Source: CBDDEH01 sp965226865
GTDB taxonomy: Bacteria > Chloroflexota > Dehalococcoidia > Lucifugimonadales > JAGWBF01
Length of the DNA stretch: 64,000 nt
NCBI GenBank assembly: GCA_965226865.1
Contig: CBDDEH010000004.1
Span: 372,001-436,000, forward strand
Direction: 5' to 3'
A program made the translations under genes and the position numbers. This document shows, piece after piece, positions 1 to 7,645 of the stretch. Numbering within the stretch: position 1 is the stretch's first letter; each line of letters starts with the position of its first letter. Under the pieces are notes generated by a model. It did not search any database. It was not told where the DNA came from and was given only the letters and a program-made list of their open reading frames with translations.

Positions 1-862
1 AGCACCTGCCGCAAGGGCCGGAACAGCCACATTGATTGCGCCAACAGGTGTAATAACGCCACCGTCTTCGCTCCCGGTAGCAAAATCTACATCAGTTGCC
101 GGCGAACCCGCGGTCCCTATGTTCGTGACCTCGTAGTTGAAGAACTGTGCGCAGTCCAGAGGGCCGCCAGGACACGATTCCCCAGTCGGCGGGTTCACGA
201 GCCGCACTGTAAGATCAGGTAGGTCAGTACCCGGCACGTCCGGGTCGGAGTCATCCGGGTCGCAGGCAGTTCCGTGCCCATCTTGATCGCCATCTCTCTG
301 ATCAGGGTTGTGCACGGTGGGACAGTTGTCGATATCATCGGGGACTCCATCCTCATCGAAGTCGTGTCTTATCGAGAACTCGATTATTCGGGGTGTGATG
401 GTCTCGACGTCGATACTGGCTCCCAGGCCGCCTTTCTTCTGGGCCCGTGCTGTGTAAACCGCGGTTACCTCAAGGTCCCACGCGGCCCGCCCAGGCATAT
501 GTTCGCTTATTACATGGCCAGATATGCGTTGCCCGCCCTGCGGTACGGACAAGGTCAACTGTTTGAATATGGGAGCGTCCTCCCTCCACGGGTTCCAGAT
601 GTTTATGGCCGTTCGGTAGTTACCCGCCGTCAGCGCTGGCTTATGCGGACCGAGTTGTGGGACGCACACTACTTTGACAACGTACTGGTAGAAGACCCCA
701 GTCTCATGGTCCTGGGCCTCTAGTGGCGTTTCTGCGTCGGCGCCGATGGTCCGTCCCTATGGTACCGGTGGCCATCAGGGCCAGCAGCGCGCCCAACGCC
801 AGGATAACGATCAGGAGGGCGGTAATACTTACCTTCCTCCTCTCCTTGGTACCCACTAGCAT
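1..862 (-). pseudogene. Secreted calcium-binding protein (thrombospondin type 3 / CARDB-like), frameshifted and cut by window edge
   Basis: The start at 862 opens 53 codons: a basic N-terminus (KERRK) and a hydrophobic signal segment (TALLIVILALGALLALMA), preceded at 14 bp by AGGAG. This frame stops at 704. A second frame, open only from about 756, continues to the window edge and encodes the plausible mature protein: an extracellular beta-rich region, an acidic thrombospondin type 3-like stretch (DGVPDDIDNCPTVHNPDQ, then DGDQDGHGTACDPDD) and a start of a CARDB/DUF11-like domain (DLTVRLVNPP). The second frame has no good start of its own, so a single-base indel between about 704 and 756 most simply joins the two. 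The C-terminus lies outside the window. Family assignment rests on the Asp-rich Ca-binding motif. Confidence 0.6.
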
Positions 863-1083
863 ATTTATGTATGTAACTCCTTTTAAAAATCTGAAGGACG
901 TCGTGGGGGAGCCCTTCGCAGTGGGTAGTATGGGTCTGGCTGCCGTAATACGCAAGCCTACTCCAACCCGAGTCGATAGGGTCACCATTAGCCACCACAA
1001 ACCGCCCATCCTTTCAAATATTAATCAACGTTTTGGTGCTTACCTTTAGACCATCCCGCTGGCATATATCATCGGGGGACGCC

Positions 1084-1106
1084 CCCGTCCGCCTGAGGCG
1101 GACGGG
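1084..1106. repeat. Perfect inverted repeat (10-bp arms)
   Basis: CCCGTCCGCC, a TGA loop, then GGCGGACGGG. The same CCGCCT/AGGCGG core recurs in the palindrome at 1252-1287, which suggests an extragenic palindrome family. Confidence 0.7.
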
Positions 1107-1123
1107 CCTCTCCAGGAAGGAGG

Positions 1124-1141
1124 CCCTTCGACAAGCTCAGG
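1124..1141 (+). repeat. Dispersed motif CCCTTCGACAAGCTCAGG
   Basis: An 18-base motif also found, with one base changed, inside both IS1182 transposase genes (6931-6949 and 46999-47017). In inverted and degenerate form it is in the palindrome at 22353-22383. Confidence 0.6.
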
Positions 1142-1251
1142 AAGAGCGGACAGGTTTGGGGGCCACCCCATACCCCCGGCAGAGCGGGACCTCTGCACTT
1201 CCAGATACGATTCCACCAGGACGTTCTCAGACTGACAACGCACAGCTCCCG

Positions 1252-1287
1252 CTCATGGTGATCCGCCTAAGGCGGACGAACCATGAG
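1252..1287. repeat. Nested palindrome
   Basis: Outer arms CTCATGGT / ACCATGAG and inner arms CCGCCT / AGGCGG form one hairpin. A related sequence with the same CTCATGGT outer arm and a different core lies at 22353-22383. There is no T-tract, so it is not a classical terminator. Confidence 0.65.
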
Positions 1288-1375
1288 TAGACATCTGGCT
1301 GGGTGGTTCCGCTTTGCCTGGCGAAAACAGCTATGCGATAATAGGCCCAACCTATACCAGACATCCCGCCAACAC

Positions 1376-1449
1376 TGCCCGGTGGTGTAGTGGTAGCACA
1401 GGGGACTTTGAATCCCCTAACCCTGGTTCGAATCCAGGCCGGGCAGCCA
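1376..1449 (+). tRNA. tRNA-Gln (anticodon TTG)
   Basis: Complete cloverleaf. Acceptor TGCCCGG pairs with CCGGGCA, D arm GTGT/GCAC, anticodon stem GGGGA/TCCCC with loop CTTTGAA (anticodon TTG), and T arm CCTGG-TTCGAAT-CCAGG. The CCA end is encoded (1447-1449). A promoter for the next gene starts 13 bp downstream. Confidence 0.96.
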
Positions 1450-1461
1450 CTTTAGCCTTTC

Positions 1462-1491
1462 TTGACTTCCTCCCAAGTTCTGGGATGATAG
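1462..1491 (+). promoter_or_regulatory. Candidate sigma-70 promoter for SnoaL-like gene
   Basis: TTGACT, an 18-bp spacer, then TGATAG. The block closely resembles that at 22440-22469 upstream of the paralogous SnoaL gene: TTGACTTCCT, then AAGTT, TGG and ATGATA at identical spacing. The conservation between paralogues supports function. Confidence 0.55.
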
Positions 1492-1531
1492 TCCCACTGT
1501 CAGCTAAGAACGATTACCAGGAGGATTCCAG

Positions 1532-1942
1532 ATGTCGGAGCAGAACAAGGAGCTTTTCCGCCGGTTCGTCGCGGAGGTTCCCAACGGAGGCAATCTGGAC
1601 TCCATAAACGATTTCTTCGACCCCAATTTCAGTTGGCATGGGCCGGGCGAGGACTTTACCGGGACCGAACGTGAGAAGCAGAACCTGGCCGCCTATCGCG
1701 AGGCTTTCCCAGACCTACATTTCCGCATCGATGATATGGTCGCCGAAGGTGACAAGGTGGCGTTGCGTTGGACCTCCACCGGAACGCACAAAGCCGACCT
1801 CATGGGCATCCCGGCTACCAACAAGAAGATGACCATGCCCGGCGTCACAATAGCTCGCTTTTCCGGCGGCAGGATCATGGAGGAGTGGGAGAGCTTCGAC
1901 ATGCTGGGAATGATGCAGCAACTGGGTGTCGTCCCCTCTTAA
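1532..1942 (+). CDS. SnoaL-like / ester cyclase family protein (NTF2-like fold)
   Basis: A 136-residue single-domain protein of usual SnoaL-like length. The family motif FPDLHFRIDDMVAEGDKVA (residues about 56-74) is followed by a strand rich in R, W and T with GTHKAD, then GGRIMEEW near the C-terminus. These are the hallmarks of the small cone-shaped NTF2-like fold used by polyketide cyclases and many uncharacterised hydrolase- or isomerase-like proteins. No signal peptide. ATG follows AGGAGG by 7 bp. Its closest relative here is the product of 22512-22919, which shares the ending MMQQLGVVPS. It precedes an LLM oxidoreductase and an aldo/keto reductase on the same strand, so they may be co-transcribed. 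Substrate unknown. Confidence 0.8.
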   Translation: MSEQNKELFRRFVAEVPNGGNLDSINDFFDPNFSWHGPGEDFTGTEREKQNLAAYREAFPDLHFRIDDMVAEGDKVALRWTSTGTHKADLMGIPATNKKMTMPGVTIARFSGGRIMEEWESFDMLGMMQQLGVVPS

Positions 1943-1966
1943 CTATGGCACGAAAAAGGTGGCGTG

Positions 1967-3004
1967 ATGACCTATAAGCTTCCGAAGATAGACCTGGGTT
2001 TTCCAGGGGTGCATCCCCAGGACATGCCCATGCTGGCCATGGAGGCCGAGGACGCGAGCTTTTACTCAGTGTCCATAGGCGATGGTGAGGGTGTCGGCGA
2101 CACCTTCGTGAGCCTGAGCGCCATGGCGGCGGTCACCAACCGGGTGCGCCTGATCAGCAGCATCGCCACCTGGGCGCGTACTCCCGTGACAACTGCCCGA
2201 GCGTGCCGCACCATCAACCTGCTCAGCGGGGGCCGCTATATATTCGGACTGGGTAGCATGCCCCGGAACTGGAACGAGGACCACCACGGAATCCCCGGAG
2301 CCACGCCCATCGCGCGCATGCGGGAGTTCGTCGAACTCCTACGCATCCTCTGGCGGGCCACGCCGGACGAGCCCGTCAACTTCGAGGGTCGCTTCTACCG
2401 GGTCGTAAATTTCAGGGCGGGGGAGCCTCCGCCACAACCGCATCTGCCCATTTATATCGGCGCCAGCCGCCCCAACATGTTCCGCGCGGCCGGCGAATGG
2501 GCAGATGGCATCCTGCTGAACTGGAACTACACTTTTCCCTGGCTGAGAGAGGTCGCCTACCCGGCGGTCGCTGAGGGCGCTCAGGGAGGCGGCCGCACTT
2601 TCGATGACGTCGACGTGGTTGCGTTGAGGTGGACCTACATCACAGACGATCCTAACGAGGCCTCCGAGGCGCGCGATGGCGTTCGCCAAATCCTGGGCAC
2701 CTACTTTATGGGCGTTGACTATCACAACGAGCTGCTGACAACCCATGGTTTCGCCGATGAGGTGAAGACTTCGTCAGAGGCTGCGGCCCGTGGAGATTTT
2801 GAGGGGGCAGCCAGGGCCATCACCGACGAGATGGTGGATACCTTCAGTATCATCGGCACCGCGGAGCAGTGTCTGGAACGTGTAGCAGAGTTCACTCCTT
2901 TGGTGAGCACTTACTCCCTTTACTCCCTGAGCCCCAAGGGGACTCGCGAGGACAGGATAAAGTCCATCCGCCGTCTCATTAAAACTTTTGGACATCGCGG
3001 CTGA
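1967..3004 (+). CDS. LLM class flavin-dependent (luciferase-like, probably F420-type) oxidoreductase
   Basis: About 345 residues, the usual length for luciferase-like monooxygenase TIM barrels. The typical central pattern is present: RLISSIATWARTPVTTA, then the Leu-Ser-Gly-Gly-Arg turn leading into FGLGSMPRNW (around residues 75-105), a helix with MREFVELLRILW, and a later HLPIYIGASRPNMFR strand. These enzymes oxidise substrates with FMNH2 or reduce them with F420H2; which applies here cannot be read from sequence. ATG at 1967 is adjacent to an in-frame GTG at 1964; AAAGGTGG precedes both. It starts 24 bp after the SnoaL gene and 12 bp before the aldo/keto reductase, suggesting an operon for an oxidative catabolic or detoxification step. 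Confidence 0.85.
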   Translation: MTYKLPKIDLGFPGVHPQDMPMLAMEAEDASFYSVSIGDGEGVGDTFVSLSAMAAVTNRVRLISSIATWARTPVTTARACRTINLLSGGRYIFGLGSMPRNWNEDHHGIPGATPIARMREFVELLRILWRATPDEPVNFEGRFYRVVNFRAGEPPPQPHLPIYIGASRPNMFRAAGEWADGILLNWNYTFPWLREVAYPAVAEGAQGGGRTFDDVDVVALRWTYITDDPNEASEARDGVRQILGTYFMGVDYHNELLTTHGFADEVKTSSEAAARGDFEGAARAITDEMVDTFSIIGTAEQCLERVAEFTPLVSTYSLYSLSPKGTREDRIKSIRRLIKTFGHRG

Positions 3005-3016
3005 AGGGATCTGTCA

Positions 3017-3952
3017 GTGGAGTACCGGAACCTGGGTAGCACTGGCCTCAAAGTTTCCCGTATTTGCCTCGGTACCAGCATGATGGGCGACTACGTGGAC
3101 CAACAGGGGTGCACGAAGGTCGTGGACGGCTGCCTTGAGCAGGGCATCAACTTCATAGACACCGCGGATGCCTATAACGAGGGGCGGTCCGAGCAGCTTC
3201 TGGGCAAGGCCATGAAAGGCCGTCGGCAAGAGGTCATCATGGCCACCAAGGTTTTCGTACCCATGGGACCTGGGGTCAACGATAAGGGCGCATCCCGCAA
3301 GCACATCCTGGATGGTGTCGAGGCCAGCCTCAGACGTCTGGACACAGATTATATCGACCTGTATCAGATGCATTTCTGGGACCCGGAAACCCCGATTGAA
3401 GAGACCCTGCGAACCCTCGACGACCTGGTCAGTCAGGGGAAGGTGCGCTACATAGGCTGTACCAACTACGCAGCGTGGCAGGTTAGCAGGGCCATTTCGG
3501 TCAGCGACAGGCTGGGGTTGGAGAGGTATGCGTCGGTGCAGGTCCCCTACAGCCTGGGCGATAGGGCCATCGAGGCCGAGCTACTTCCCCTATGCGCCGA
3601 CCAGCGTATGGGAATAATTTCGTATCAGGCTCTCATGGGTGGGCTGCTGACGGGAACCTATGAGCGGAACAAAGAGCCCGGACCAGGCACACACCTGGCT
3701 TCGGCCATGGGTCAGAGCGCTCGGAAACGTTACTGGAATGATGCGTCCTTCGACCTGGCCGACAAGGTCCGCGGGCTGGCTGCCGAAGCCGGCCGCACTC
3801 CTGCCCAACTCGCTCTGGCCTGGGCCCTAGCCAAGCCACTAATCACCTCGGTAATCGTAGGCGCCAGCAGGCCCGAGCAAGTGGCCCAAAACGCTAGCGC
3901 CTTGGAGGTTGCCCTGACCCCTGAGCAACTTGGGACACTGGACCGGCTTTAG
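3017..3952 (+). CDS. Aldo/keto reductase
   Basis: A 311-residue cytosolic NAD(P)H-dependent (beta/alpha)8 oxidoreductase. The N-terminus MEYRNLGSTGLKVSRICLGT is typical of the AKR family, and the catalytic tetrad is visible: Asp48 and Tyr53 (FIDTADAY), Lys78 (MATKVF) and His119 (YQMHFWDP). The C-terminal cofactor loop region (SVIVGASRPEQVAQN) is present. The start is GTG with GAAGGGA upstream. Third gene of the apparent SnoaL-LLM-AKR operon. It converges with the anti-sigma factor gene, leaving only 3 bp between stops. The substrate aldehyde or ketone is unknown. Confidence 0.92.
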   Translation: MEYRNLGSTGLKVSRICLGTSMMGDYVDQQGCTKVVDGCLEQGINFIDTADAYNEGRSEQLLGKAMKGRRQEVIMATKVFVPMGPGVNDKGASRKHILDGVEASLRRLDTDYIDLYQMHFWDPETPIEETLRTLDDLVSQGKVRYIGCTNYAAWQVSRAISVSDRLGLERYASVQVPYSLGDRAIEAELLPLCADQRMGIISYQALMGGLLTGTYERNKEPGPGTHLASAMGQSARKRYWNDASFDLADKVRGLAAEAGRTPAQLALAWALAKPLITSVIVGASRPEQVAQNASALEVALTPEQLGTLDRL

Positions 3953-3955
3953 GAC

Positions 3956-4777
3956 CTAAGCCTGGATGTTGCCCAGCAGGACGATGAAGCCCGTGGGTGC
4001 CGGGCTGCCGCCCGCAGGCTCGATGCTGATTCCGATGGCGTCTGCGTCGGCGAAATCGCCTTCTACGATGATTACCTGGTCCTCGCTCTCGTCATCCTTA
4101 AAGGTTCCGGCGCTAATCGGTTGGTCGCCTTTGATCCGCCATATCTGATATTCCCGGTCCGAGGGGAGGCTAGGCAGCCGGTTCACCAGCAGGAACGCCC
4201 TACCTTGCCCAGGGTCATTGACAAGGATGCCGCTGGCCTCCATCGCCGGTTCGGTGCCAGCCAGGTAGGATACCGGTGCTCCCTCCGCGATCGAGTCCAG
4301 CACTTGAGCCTTCAACTCCGCCTTACTGTCTCCATCCCCGACGCCTGTGTATAACGCGATGCTAAAACCAGCAACAACGGCTATTGCAAGAGCTACCAAG
4401 AACGCCGGTACCGGCCTGAAAATCGGGGCTAGCCACCCAGGCATCCGCCGACCCATCGATTCTTCAATCGCTTCCGGAGCCGGTCTGACTGTTCCCTCGG
4501 AGTCTTTCTCTGCTTGGGTGAGGATTCGCGCTTTGAGATCGGCCGATACTGTCTCAGGTTCCATAGCGTCGGGCAGCAAGTTGGCAACGGTCTGGAACTG
4601 TCCAACGAGCCGGCGGCATAGATCACAGCCTTCCAGGTGCTGCCTGTAAGTGTCTATCTCATCGTCGGCCAGGGCCTCCAGCGCATAGGCGGCAGCCAGC
4701 TCCTCTAGCTCCACTGAGCTTGAGCTGTGCACAAACTTTATGTCAAATGGTAGGCCGCTAATCGGACTCCCCTTCAC
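3956..4777 (-). CDS. Anti-sigma factor, RskA family (zinc-finger type)
   Basis: A 273-residue membrane regulator that holds an ECF sigma factor inactive. The N-terminal cytoplasmic part has a zf-HC2-like motif, His47 with Cys51 and Cys54 (HLEGCDLC), and the helix ELAAAYALEALADDE. One membrane span lies at about residues 123-145. The C-terminal 120 residues form an RskA-type extracytoplasmic domain (AFLLVNRLPSLPSDREYQIW, ending in FIVLLGNIQA). Its start overlaps the sigma gene by 20 bp, the standard sigma/anti-sigma arrangement. It appears intact while its partner's 5' end has been displaced by an IS element, so the anti-sigma factor may now lack its native promoter. Confidence 0.9.
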   Translation of the reverse strand: MKGSPISGLPFDIKFVHSSSSVELEELAAAYALEALADDEIDTYRQHLEGCDLCRRLVGQFQTVANLLPDAMEPETVSADLKARILTQAEKDSEGTVRPAPEAIEESMGRRMPGWLAPIFRPVPAFLVALAIAVVAGFSIALYTGVGDGDSKAELKAQVLDSIAEGAPVSYLAGTEPAMEASGILVNDPGQGRAFLLVNRLPSLPSDREYQIWRIKGDQPISAGTFKDDESEDQVIIVEGDFADADAIGISIEPAGGSPAPTGFIVLLGNIQA

Positions 4778-5318
4778 TCATGTCTTTCAACATGCTTCTC
4801 AGCTTCTGCATGGCCAAACGCATCCGGCCTTTTACGGTCCCGAGAGGTACCTTTGTACGCTCGGCGATTTCGTGATGGACGTAGCCGCCGAAGTAAGCCA
4901 GCATTACGGCCTCTTTCTGCTCCGTTGGCAGCGCTTCCATCGCCTCCTTGATCCTTTCCCTATCCAGGTCGAGACTCACTTGTTGCCATACATCTGGGTA
5001 ACGTGGTTCGACGTTGGTCTCGTCCAGCGATATGCGCTCTTGAGCGAAACCCCTACCTCGAGTTACGTCTATTGCCCGCTGCCTTACTATACTTAGAAAC
5101 CGCGACCTTGCGCTGCCCCGTTCGGGTTTGAAGGTCTCCGGCTTACGCCACACGGCGAGAAACGCCTCTTGCAATACATCTTCGGCCAACTGCCGGTCCT
5201 CCAGCACCCTATAGGCCACCGCCAGCGCTGTCCTATGATGACGCTCGTAGAACTCCTCCAACGCCTCGACGTTTCTTCTCTGAAAGGTCTGAAGCAATAC
5301 TTGATTCCCTCGTAACAA
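4758..5318 (-). CDS. ECF RNA polymerase sigma factor, 5' end displaced by IS1182
   Basis: Sigma-70 region 2 (LAEDVLQEAFLAVWRKPETF) and region 4 (HHEIAERTKVPLGTVKGRM) are complete, in the size range of SigK-like ECF factors. The first seven codons of this reading frame (from TTG at 5318) belong to the IS terminus. The original N-terminus (MDLKVASDEV) lies on the far side of the element at 7311-7340, in frame once the IS and one target-site copy are removed. The reconstructed protein has 189 residues. Translation could restart at TTG 5297, behind a GAGGGA in the IS end, but the native promoter is gone. It overlaps the RskA-like anti-sigma gene by 20 bp. Confidence 0.88.
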   Translation of the reverse strand: MLRGNQVLLQTFQRRNVEALEEFYERHHRTALAVAYRVLEDRQLAEDVLQEAFLAVWRKPETFKPERGSARSRFLSIVRQRAIDVTRGRGFAQERISLDETNVEPRYPDVWQQVSLDLDRERIKEAMEALPTEQKEAVMLAYFGGYVHHEIAERTKVPLGTVKGRMRLAMQKLRSMLKDMSEGESD

Positions 5319-5490
5319 GGCCTGTTTGAGATGAGCCCTGGCGTGCGAAGGTGGTCTGGAGCGGAGGAGGCCACGGGATGCCGGCTGCTGGCCTCACCGC
5401 CCTATCTGCTGCGCTCAGGACAAGCGTGATCCCGTTGCGGTACCCCTTCCGTGGCTCAGGGCACCCGGTGGAAGTTGTGGAGCGGCGCCC

Positions 5491-7215
5491 TCATGCGGCC
5501 GCGACCGCAGGTACCGTCCCGACCGCCCGCTGAGCCGTGTTCTCCATCTCCACCAGGCGTGCATGGACCATCCGCTTGAAGTTGCACGCCAACGCCTTCA
5601 GGTAGACGGCAAGCCGCACCCGACGGCCCCCTCGCACCCGCAAGCGCCCAAGCCCGTGGGCGCGCTTCAGCTCGGAGTTCGTTCCCTCGATACCAGCCCT
5701 TATGTCATACCGCTTGCGCCACTCCTCGGTGGCCTCGGCCCTCCGGCGCCGCTCGATGTTCACCTTCACCAGGTCCGCCTTGAGGACGTAGGCCCCCGCA
5801 CGCCGGTCCAGCTTCACCGGGCAACGGGATCGCAAGGGGCAGGGCTCGCATGTTGTCCCGGCAAAGTGGACCTCTACCCGCTCCGGCGCATCCTTCAGCT
5901 CGTACTCCTCGATGGACGGGTGGCCGGCGGGGCACGCCGTGGCCTGCTCCCCTGTGACGTCGATCTGAAAGTCCGCGGCGGTGAGCGGCGGTGGTCCGTC
6001 ACCCTCTCCTTCGTGCGAGTTCCCCGGCGCCGACCCCGCCACCGGGCTCACCAGTTCCGTTCCCCGGCGCGAGGCTTCGAAGGCATTGCGGCCCGACCCA
6101 TACGCCGTGTCGGCGAAGAGCTCGTCCGGTCGGACCTTCCGCTCCGCGAGCCCGTCAACGACCGGCACGCTCACGTCGGTGTCGCTCCCACTCGAGGGGG
6201 TCACCTCCACGTGGGTGATGAGCTGGGTGGCGTTCTCCTCGTGGCAGGTCTCCGCCACCTGCACCTCGTACCCCTTCCCCTTGTGGCCGCTGTAGGTCAC
6301 ATCCGGGTCGTGGGGCGATTGCAGCGAGTCGGCGGACACCTGCTTCGGGTCCTTCAAGGCCACGGGCACCTTGCATTCCCCAGCATCGTCGTCATCGTCC
6401 CTGGGGCGCCCGTCCTGGTGTTTGCCCACATGGCACTGCTCCCGCAGCAGCCGCTCCAGCAGCCGGTACTCCTCCAGCTGGGCAGCAGTCGTGCCATGGA
6501 ACCGGTCCACCAGCCGGTAGAGGTCCCGGGCACAGACCGAAAGGCGTCGCCGACCCTCCCCCGTGCGGGCGTCCTCGTAGTGGGTCGCCTCGTCTTCTTC
6601 CTTCAAATAGCGCCCTAGGAGGCCCTCCGGAACCCCAGGGCGAAGCTCTGGGTGCTCCCAGCGCAAGGCCCGCAGGAACAACCGCATCGTCTCACAGAAC
6701 AGGCCCAGCCGGGTGAGTGTGGCGATGTTGCTCATGATGTGGGTGGAGTCCAGCCGTTGCTTTCCGGTGCGTATGCCCAGCGCCTGGATGATCCGGTCCG
6801 TGGTCTCCTGGAAAGCCAGCCGGCCACCGTCGTGCTGCATCAGGCGAACTCGGAAGTTGTGGAGGGTCTTCTGGGGCAGGTGGGTCTCCTCGATGTCCAG
6901 CCGCAGGGCGTGGTGCCAGAGCAGAGCCTGCCCTGAGCTTGCCGAAGGGTTGAACTCTAGTTGTTCCAGAGCTTCATCGTCGGTGAGGTTGAACATCTCT
7001 TTGAGGAGGTGGACCCCGAGGACGGTCTGCACCGCCCGGTTGGGACGGCCGTTGTCCACGCAGTACATGGGAGCAAAGCGCTCCTCGTCAATCAGGGGGA
7101 GCGCCTCGTTTCGGAAAACCTCGGCCCAACTTCTCTCCAGGCGCTTAGCCTTCTTCGGCGTCACCAGGAACTGGGACTGCCAGAGGCTCTCTTGCGGGTC
7201 TCGTATTCGGAACAT
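5491..7215 (-). CDS. IS1182-family transposase (copy A, intact)
   Basis: A 574-residue DDE transposase counted from the ATG at 7215, which follows GAGGGGAGG; an earlier in-frame start at 7305 would read through the terminal repeat. The N-terminal DUF772-like region (RPNRAVQTVLGVHLLKEMFN) is followed by the catalytic segments: DSTHIMSN (first Asp), DELFADTAYGSG (second Asp), a Cys-rich zinc-like motif (CEPCPLRSRCPV), then IEGTNSELKRAHGLGR (Glu). An in-frame stretch PSASSGQ around residue 90 comes from a dispersed genomic repeat and seems tolerated. It differs from copy B at only a few bases. Confidence 0.93.
   Translation of the reverse strand: MFRIRDPQESLWQSQFLVTPKKAKRLERSWAEVFRNEALPLIDEERFAPMYCVDNGRPNRAVQTVLGVHLLKEMFNLTDDEALEQLEFNPSASSGQALLWHHALRLDIEETHLPQKTLHNFRVRLMQHDGGRLAFQETTDRIIQALGIRTGKQRLDSTHIMSNIATLTRLGLFCETMRLFLRALRWEHPELRPGVPEGLLGRYLKEEDEATHYEDARTGEGRRRLSVCARDLYRLVDRFHGTTAAQLEEYRLLERLLREQCHVGKHQDGRPRDDDDDAGECKVPVALKDPKQVSADSLQSPHDPDVTYSGHKGKGYEVQVAETCHEENATQLITHVEVTPSSGSDTDVSVPVVDGLAERKVRPDELFADTAYGSGRNAFEASRRGTELVSPVAGSAPGNSHEGEGDGPPPLTAADFQIDVTGEQATACPAGHPSIEEYELKDAPERVEVHFAGTTCEPCPLRSRCPVKLDRRAGAYVLKADLVKVNIERRRRAEATEEWRKRYDIRAGIEGTNSELKRAHGLGRLRVRGGRRVRLAVYLKALACNFKRMVHARLVEMENTAQRAVGTVPAVAAA
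6931..6949 (-). repeat. Dispersed repeat inserted in transposase ORF (copy A)
   Basis: CCCTTCGGCAAGCTCAGGG on the coding strand. It is read as PSASSGQ and interrupts the otherwise continuous LEF-N-ALLWHHALRL segment without breaking the frame. Confidence 0.6.
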
Positions 7216-7310
7216 CCTCCCCTCCCTCGGCCAGGCGCAGCGCCCACGACCTTTTATTACATTATCCCCACCTTGCCCAGGCTGGCGAGGGGTTTTTACG
7301 AACAAATCAA

Positions 7311-7340
7311 TACTTCGTCGCTGGCGACCTTCAGGTCCAT
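7311..7340 (-). pseudogene. Severed 5' end of the ECF sigma factor gene
   Basis: Ten codons starting at ATG 7340 (MDLKVASDEV) end exactly at the IS1182 boundary. Joined to LLQTFQRRN at 5297 they restore a normal ECF N-terminus. The duplicated target bases TAC (Val codon GTA on the coding strand) are present on both sides. AAGAG lies just upstream as a possible ribosome binding site. Confidence 0.85.
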
Positions 7341-7645
7341 TCAGTCACTCTTATTCATTAATACGAAGTCCATCAATCTATAGATCATCAGTCCGCCTAA
7401 CTTCTGACTGCATCCCATCATGGCCAGCAATTATATAGCAATTCAGCTTGACCCCGCCGTTCTTGCTGTCGATTTAGGATTTCTCAACTGCCGAATGATC
7501 CAAGAAGTCAAATTCTTCGCATACATCGACGAGGTACCTTTCGCTATCGACTCTGACGAGAAGCCCAAAAGGAGGTGAACATCGACCGCTATCAAGACGG
7601 CTAACACAAGCGTCCATGAACAATTAACGGAAAGGAGATAACAAA
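7341..7645. promoter_or_regulatory. Divergent intergenic region between sigma-factor 5' end and DUF4331 gene
   Basis: 305 bp without a convincing gene. It sits between the original sigma start (minus strand) and the DUF4331 start (plus strand), so it probably held both promoters, including any promoter recognised by the sigma factor itself. AAAAGGAGGTGAAC at 7568-7581 looks like a ribosome binding site but is followed by no sustained ORF. I could not assign -35/-10 boxes with confidence. Confidence 0.4.

Larger units (their letters stand above)
863..1375. other. Intergenic region with palindromic repeats, no gene seen
   Basis: No convincing coding region was found on either strand. The region holds two perfect or near-perfect inverted repeats and one copy of the dispersed CCCTTCGACAAGCTCAGG motif, listed separately. 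The upstream part (863-1050) may contain the promoter of the minus-strand secreted protein gene. Confidence 0.5.
5301..7310 (-). mobile_element. IS1182-family insertion sequence, copy A
   Basis: A 2,010-bp element with imperfect terminal inverted repeats TTGATTCCCTCGTAACAAGG and TTGATTTGTTCGTAAAAACC. The bases TAC flank both ends outside these termini; because the termini begin TT and end AA, the duplicated target can be read as AATACTT. It carries one intact transposase gene and lies inside the ECF sigma factor gene. The second copy (46638-51023) is nearly identical, which indicates recent activity. Confidence 0.92.

Noticed and set aside
5563..6618. 351-codon plus-strand ORF inside IS1182 copy A
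   Set aside because: Antisense shadow of the transposase; the same artefact appears in copy B. No ribosome binding site and Leu/Arg/His-biased composition.
7560..7645. Small ORF or riboswitch upstream of DUF4331
   Set aside because: A Shine-Dalgarno-like AAAAGGAGGTGA is present but no sustained reading frame or conserved RNA pattern follows.
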